From Porticoccaceae bacterium (GTDB taxonomy: Bacteria; Pseudomonadota; Gammaproteobacteria; Pseudomonadales; Porticoccaceae): a DNA stretch of 64,000 nt. The stretch's first letter is position 1. Every line of letters begins with the position of its first letter. Position numbers and translations under genes: made by a program. This document shows positions 63,119-64,000 of this stretch, piece after piece. The notes below the pieces were generated by a model that saw nothing but the letters and a program-made list of their open reading frames with translations, did no database searches and was not told the DNA's origin. The DNA is taken from NCBI GenBank assembly GCA_026005035.1, contig BPKH01000002.1:233501-297500 (forward strand), read 5' to 3'.

Positions 63119-64000
63119 ATGGAAAAGATCCGCTCCGTGCGCGGCATGCACGACCTCTTGCCCGATCGCGCGCCTCTCTGGCAGCGCGTCGAGGACGAGG
63201 CGCGGGCCCTCTTCGAGCGCTACGGCTTTCGCGAAATCCGCACCCCCATTGTCGAGCACACCGAGCTCTTTCGGCGCTCCATCGGCGAGGTCACGGACAT
63301 CGTCGAAAAGGAGATGTACACCTTTCTGGATCGCAACGGCGACAGCCTCACCCTGCGGCCCGAGGGAACCGCCGGAGTGGTGCGCGCCTGCGAGGAGGGG
63401 GGGCTGCTCAACCAGGTCCAGCGCCTGTGGTACCGCGGGCCCATGTTTCGCCACGAGCGCCCGCAAAAGGGGCGCTTGCGCCAATTCCACCAGATCGGCG
63501 CCGAGGTGTTCGGGCTGGCGGGCCCCGACATCGATGCCGAGTTGTTGGCCCTTACCGCGCGGCTGTGGCGCGCCCTCGGCATCGCCGATCGGGTGCGCCT
63601 GGAGATCAACACCCTGGGCGGAGCGGCGGACCGCGCCCGCTACCGAGAGACGCTCGTCGCCTGGCTTGGGGAGCGCGCCGAGCGCCTCGACCCCGACAGT
63701 CGCCGCCGCCTCTCTACCAACCCCTTGCGGATCCTCGACAGCAAAGATCCCGGGACACAGGCGCTCTTGGCGGGAGCGCCCCGACTTCTCGACTTTCTCG
63801 ACGCCGAAGACCGCGCCCACTTCGAGGCGCTTTGCACCCTGCTCGACGAGCTGGGGGTGCCCTTCCGCGTCAACGAGCGGCTGGTGCGGGGACTGGACTA
63901 CTACACGCGCACCGTCTTCGAGTGGACCACGGACGCCCTTGGGGCCCAGGGGACGGTCTGCGCTGGGGGCCGCTACGACGGGCTCGTGGCGCAGTTGGGC
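63119..64000 (+). CDS. hisS: Histidyl-tRNA synthetase, N-terminal part
   Basis: The frame starts at ATG 63119, three bases after the ispG stop, and is open to the end of the window (294 codons). It begins [20 protein letters not shown] and has class II motif 2, [21 protein letters not shown]. The histidine-binding segments [12 protein letters not shown] and GGRYDGL are near the end. About 130 C-terminal residues lie beyond the window. Confidence 0.97.
   Translation, partial: MEKIRSVRGMHDLLPDRAPLWQRVEDEARALFERYGFREIRTPIVEHTELFRRSIGEVTDIVEKEMYTFLDRNGDSLTLRPEGTAGVVRACEEGGLLNQVQRLWYRGPMFRHERPQKGRLRQFHQIGAEVFGLAGPDIDAELLALTARLWRALGIADRVRLEINTLGGAADRARYRETLVAWLGERAERLDPDSRRRLSTNPLRILDSKDPGTQALLAGAPRLLDFLDAEDRAHFEALCTLLDELGVPFRVNERLVRGLDYYTRTVFEWTTDALGAQGTVCAGGRYDGLVAQLG

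Overview
The window is one contiguous, gene-dense chromosomal segment of a high-GC (roughly 70 percent by eye) bacterium. It looks like a gammaproteobacterium. The supporting gene neighbourhoods are fnr next to uspE, ubiE-ubiJ-ubiB followed by hisI-hisE-tatABC, the complete ccmABCDEFGHI operon, smc-zipA-ligA, pepA beside valS, and ndk-rlmN-pilF-rodZ-ispG-hisS. A Chromatiales/Ectothiorhodospiraceae-like lineage is a guess from GC content and gene order; the sequence has no rRNA to settle it. No mobile element, prophage, CRISPR array or toxin-antitoxin pair is visible. This is core genome rather than an island.

Layout: (1) 1-4.3 kb, the end of mltG, then tmk-holB-pilZ-tatD-MBL hydrolase-dUTPase on the plus strand. 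(2) 4.4-8.4 kb, mdh, the oxygen regulator fnr with a HemN-like protein that lacks a radical-SAM cluster (both minus), then uspE and a tiny acidic protein. (3) 8.5-15.4 kb, cytochrome c maturation operon ccmA to ccmI, with nearly every pair of genes overlapping by a few bases. (4) 15.5-22.3 kb, smc, zipA, ligA and a small membrane protein. (5) 22.3-28.6 kb, an rRNA methyltransferase and GcvR-like protein (minus), a tyrosine phosphatase, yheU, a GGCT-fold protein, epmC, pdxB, alaA (minus) and msrB. (6) 28.6-33.2 kb, tRNA-Glu, tRNA-Gly, the YadGH ABC exporter, queF, a nitroreductase, an intergenic repeat cluster, tRNA-Ser and a low-complexity protein. (7) 33.4-41.3 kb, a GGDEF/EAL protein running in frame into a small conserved-looking ORF, then valS, pepA and an RDD protein (minus) and a PHA-system protein. 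(8) 41.3-49.9 kb, a long minus-strand block: ubiE-ubiJ-ubiB-hisI-hisE-tatABC, an OlsF-like two-domain acyltransferase, suhB and an orphan ectD-like hydroxylase. (9) 50.2-58.9 kb, trmJ, then an iscR-controlled hybrid Fe-S operon (iscR, iscS, sufB, C, D, S, A, T, E) with a recognisable IscR-type operator. (10) 58.9-64 kb, ndk, rlmN, pilF, rodZ, ispG and the start of hisS.

The genes mainly serve respiration and cofactor metabolism: haem delivery to cytochromes c, quinone synthesis, Tat export of folded cofactor proteins and Fe-S assembly, with oxygen and Fe-S sensing by Fnr and IscR. The most striking technical signal is a set of single-base frame breaks in otherwise well-conserved genes (holB, mdh, smc, ndk, rlmN, and probably the GGDEF/EAL gene). 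Nearly all are one extra base, usually a G in a G run. Reading through them restores normal full-length proteins, so they are most likely assembly errors rather than biology. The most interesting biological items are the cluster-less HemN homologue beside fnr, the orphan ectoine-hydroxylase-like gene with palindromes upstream, the OlsF-like fusion, and the iscR operon that carries two classes of cysteine desulfurase. I did not find a convincing wholly new system.
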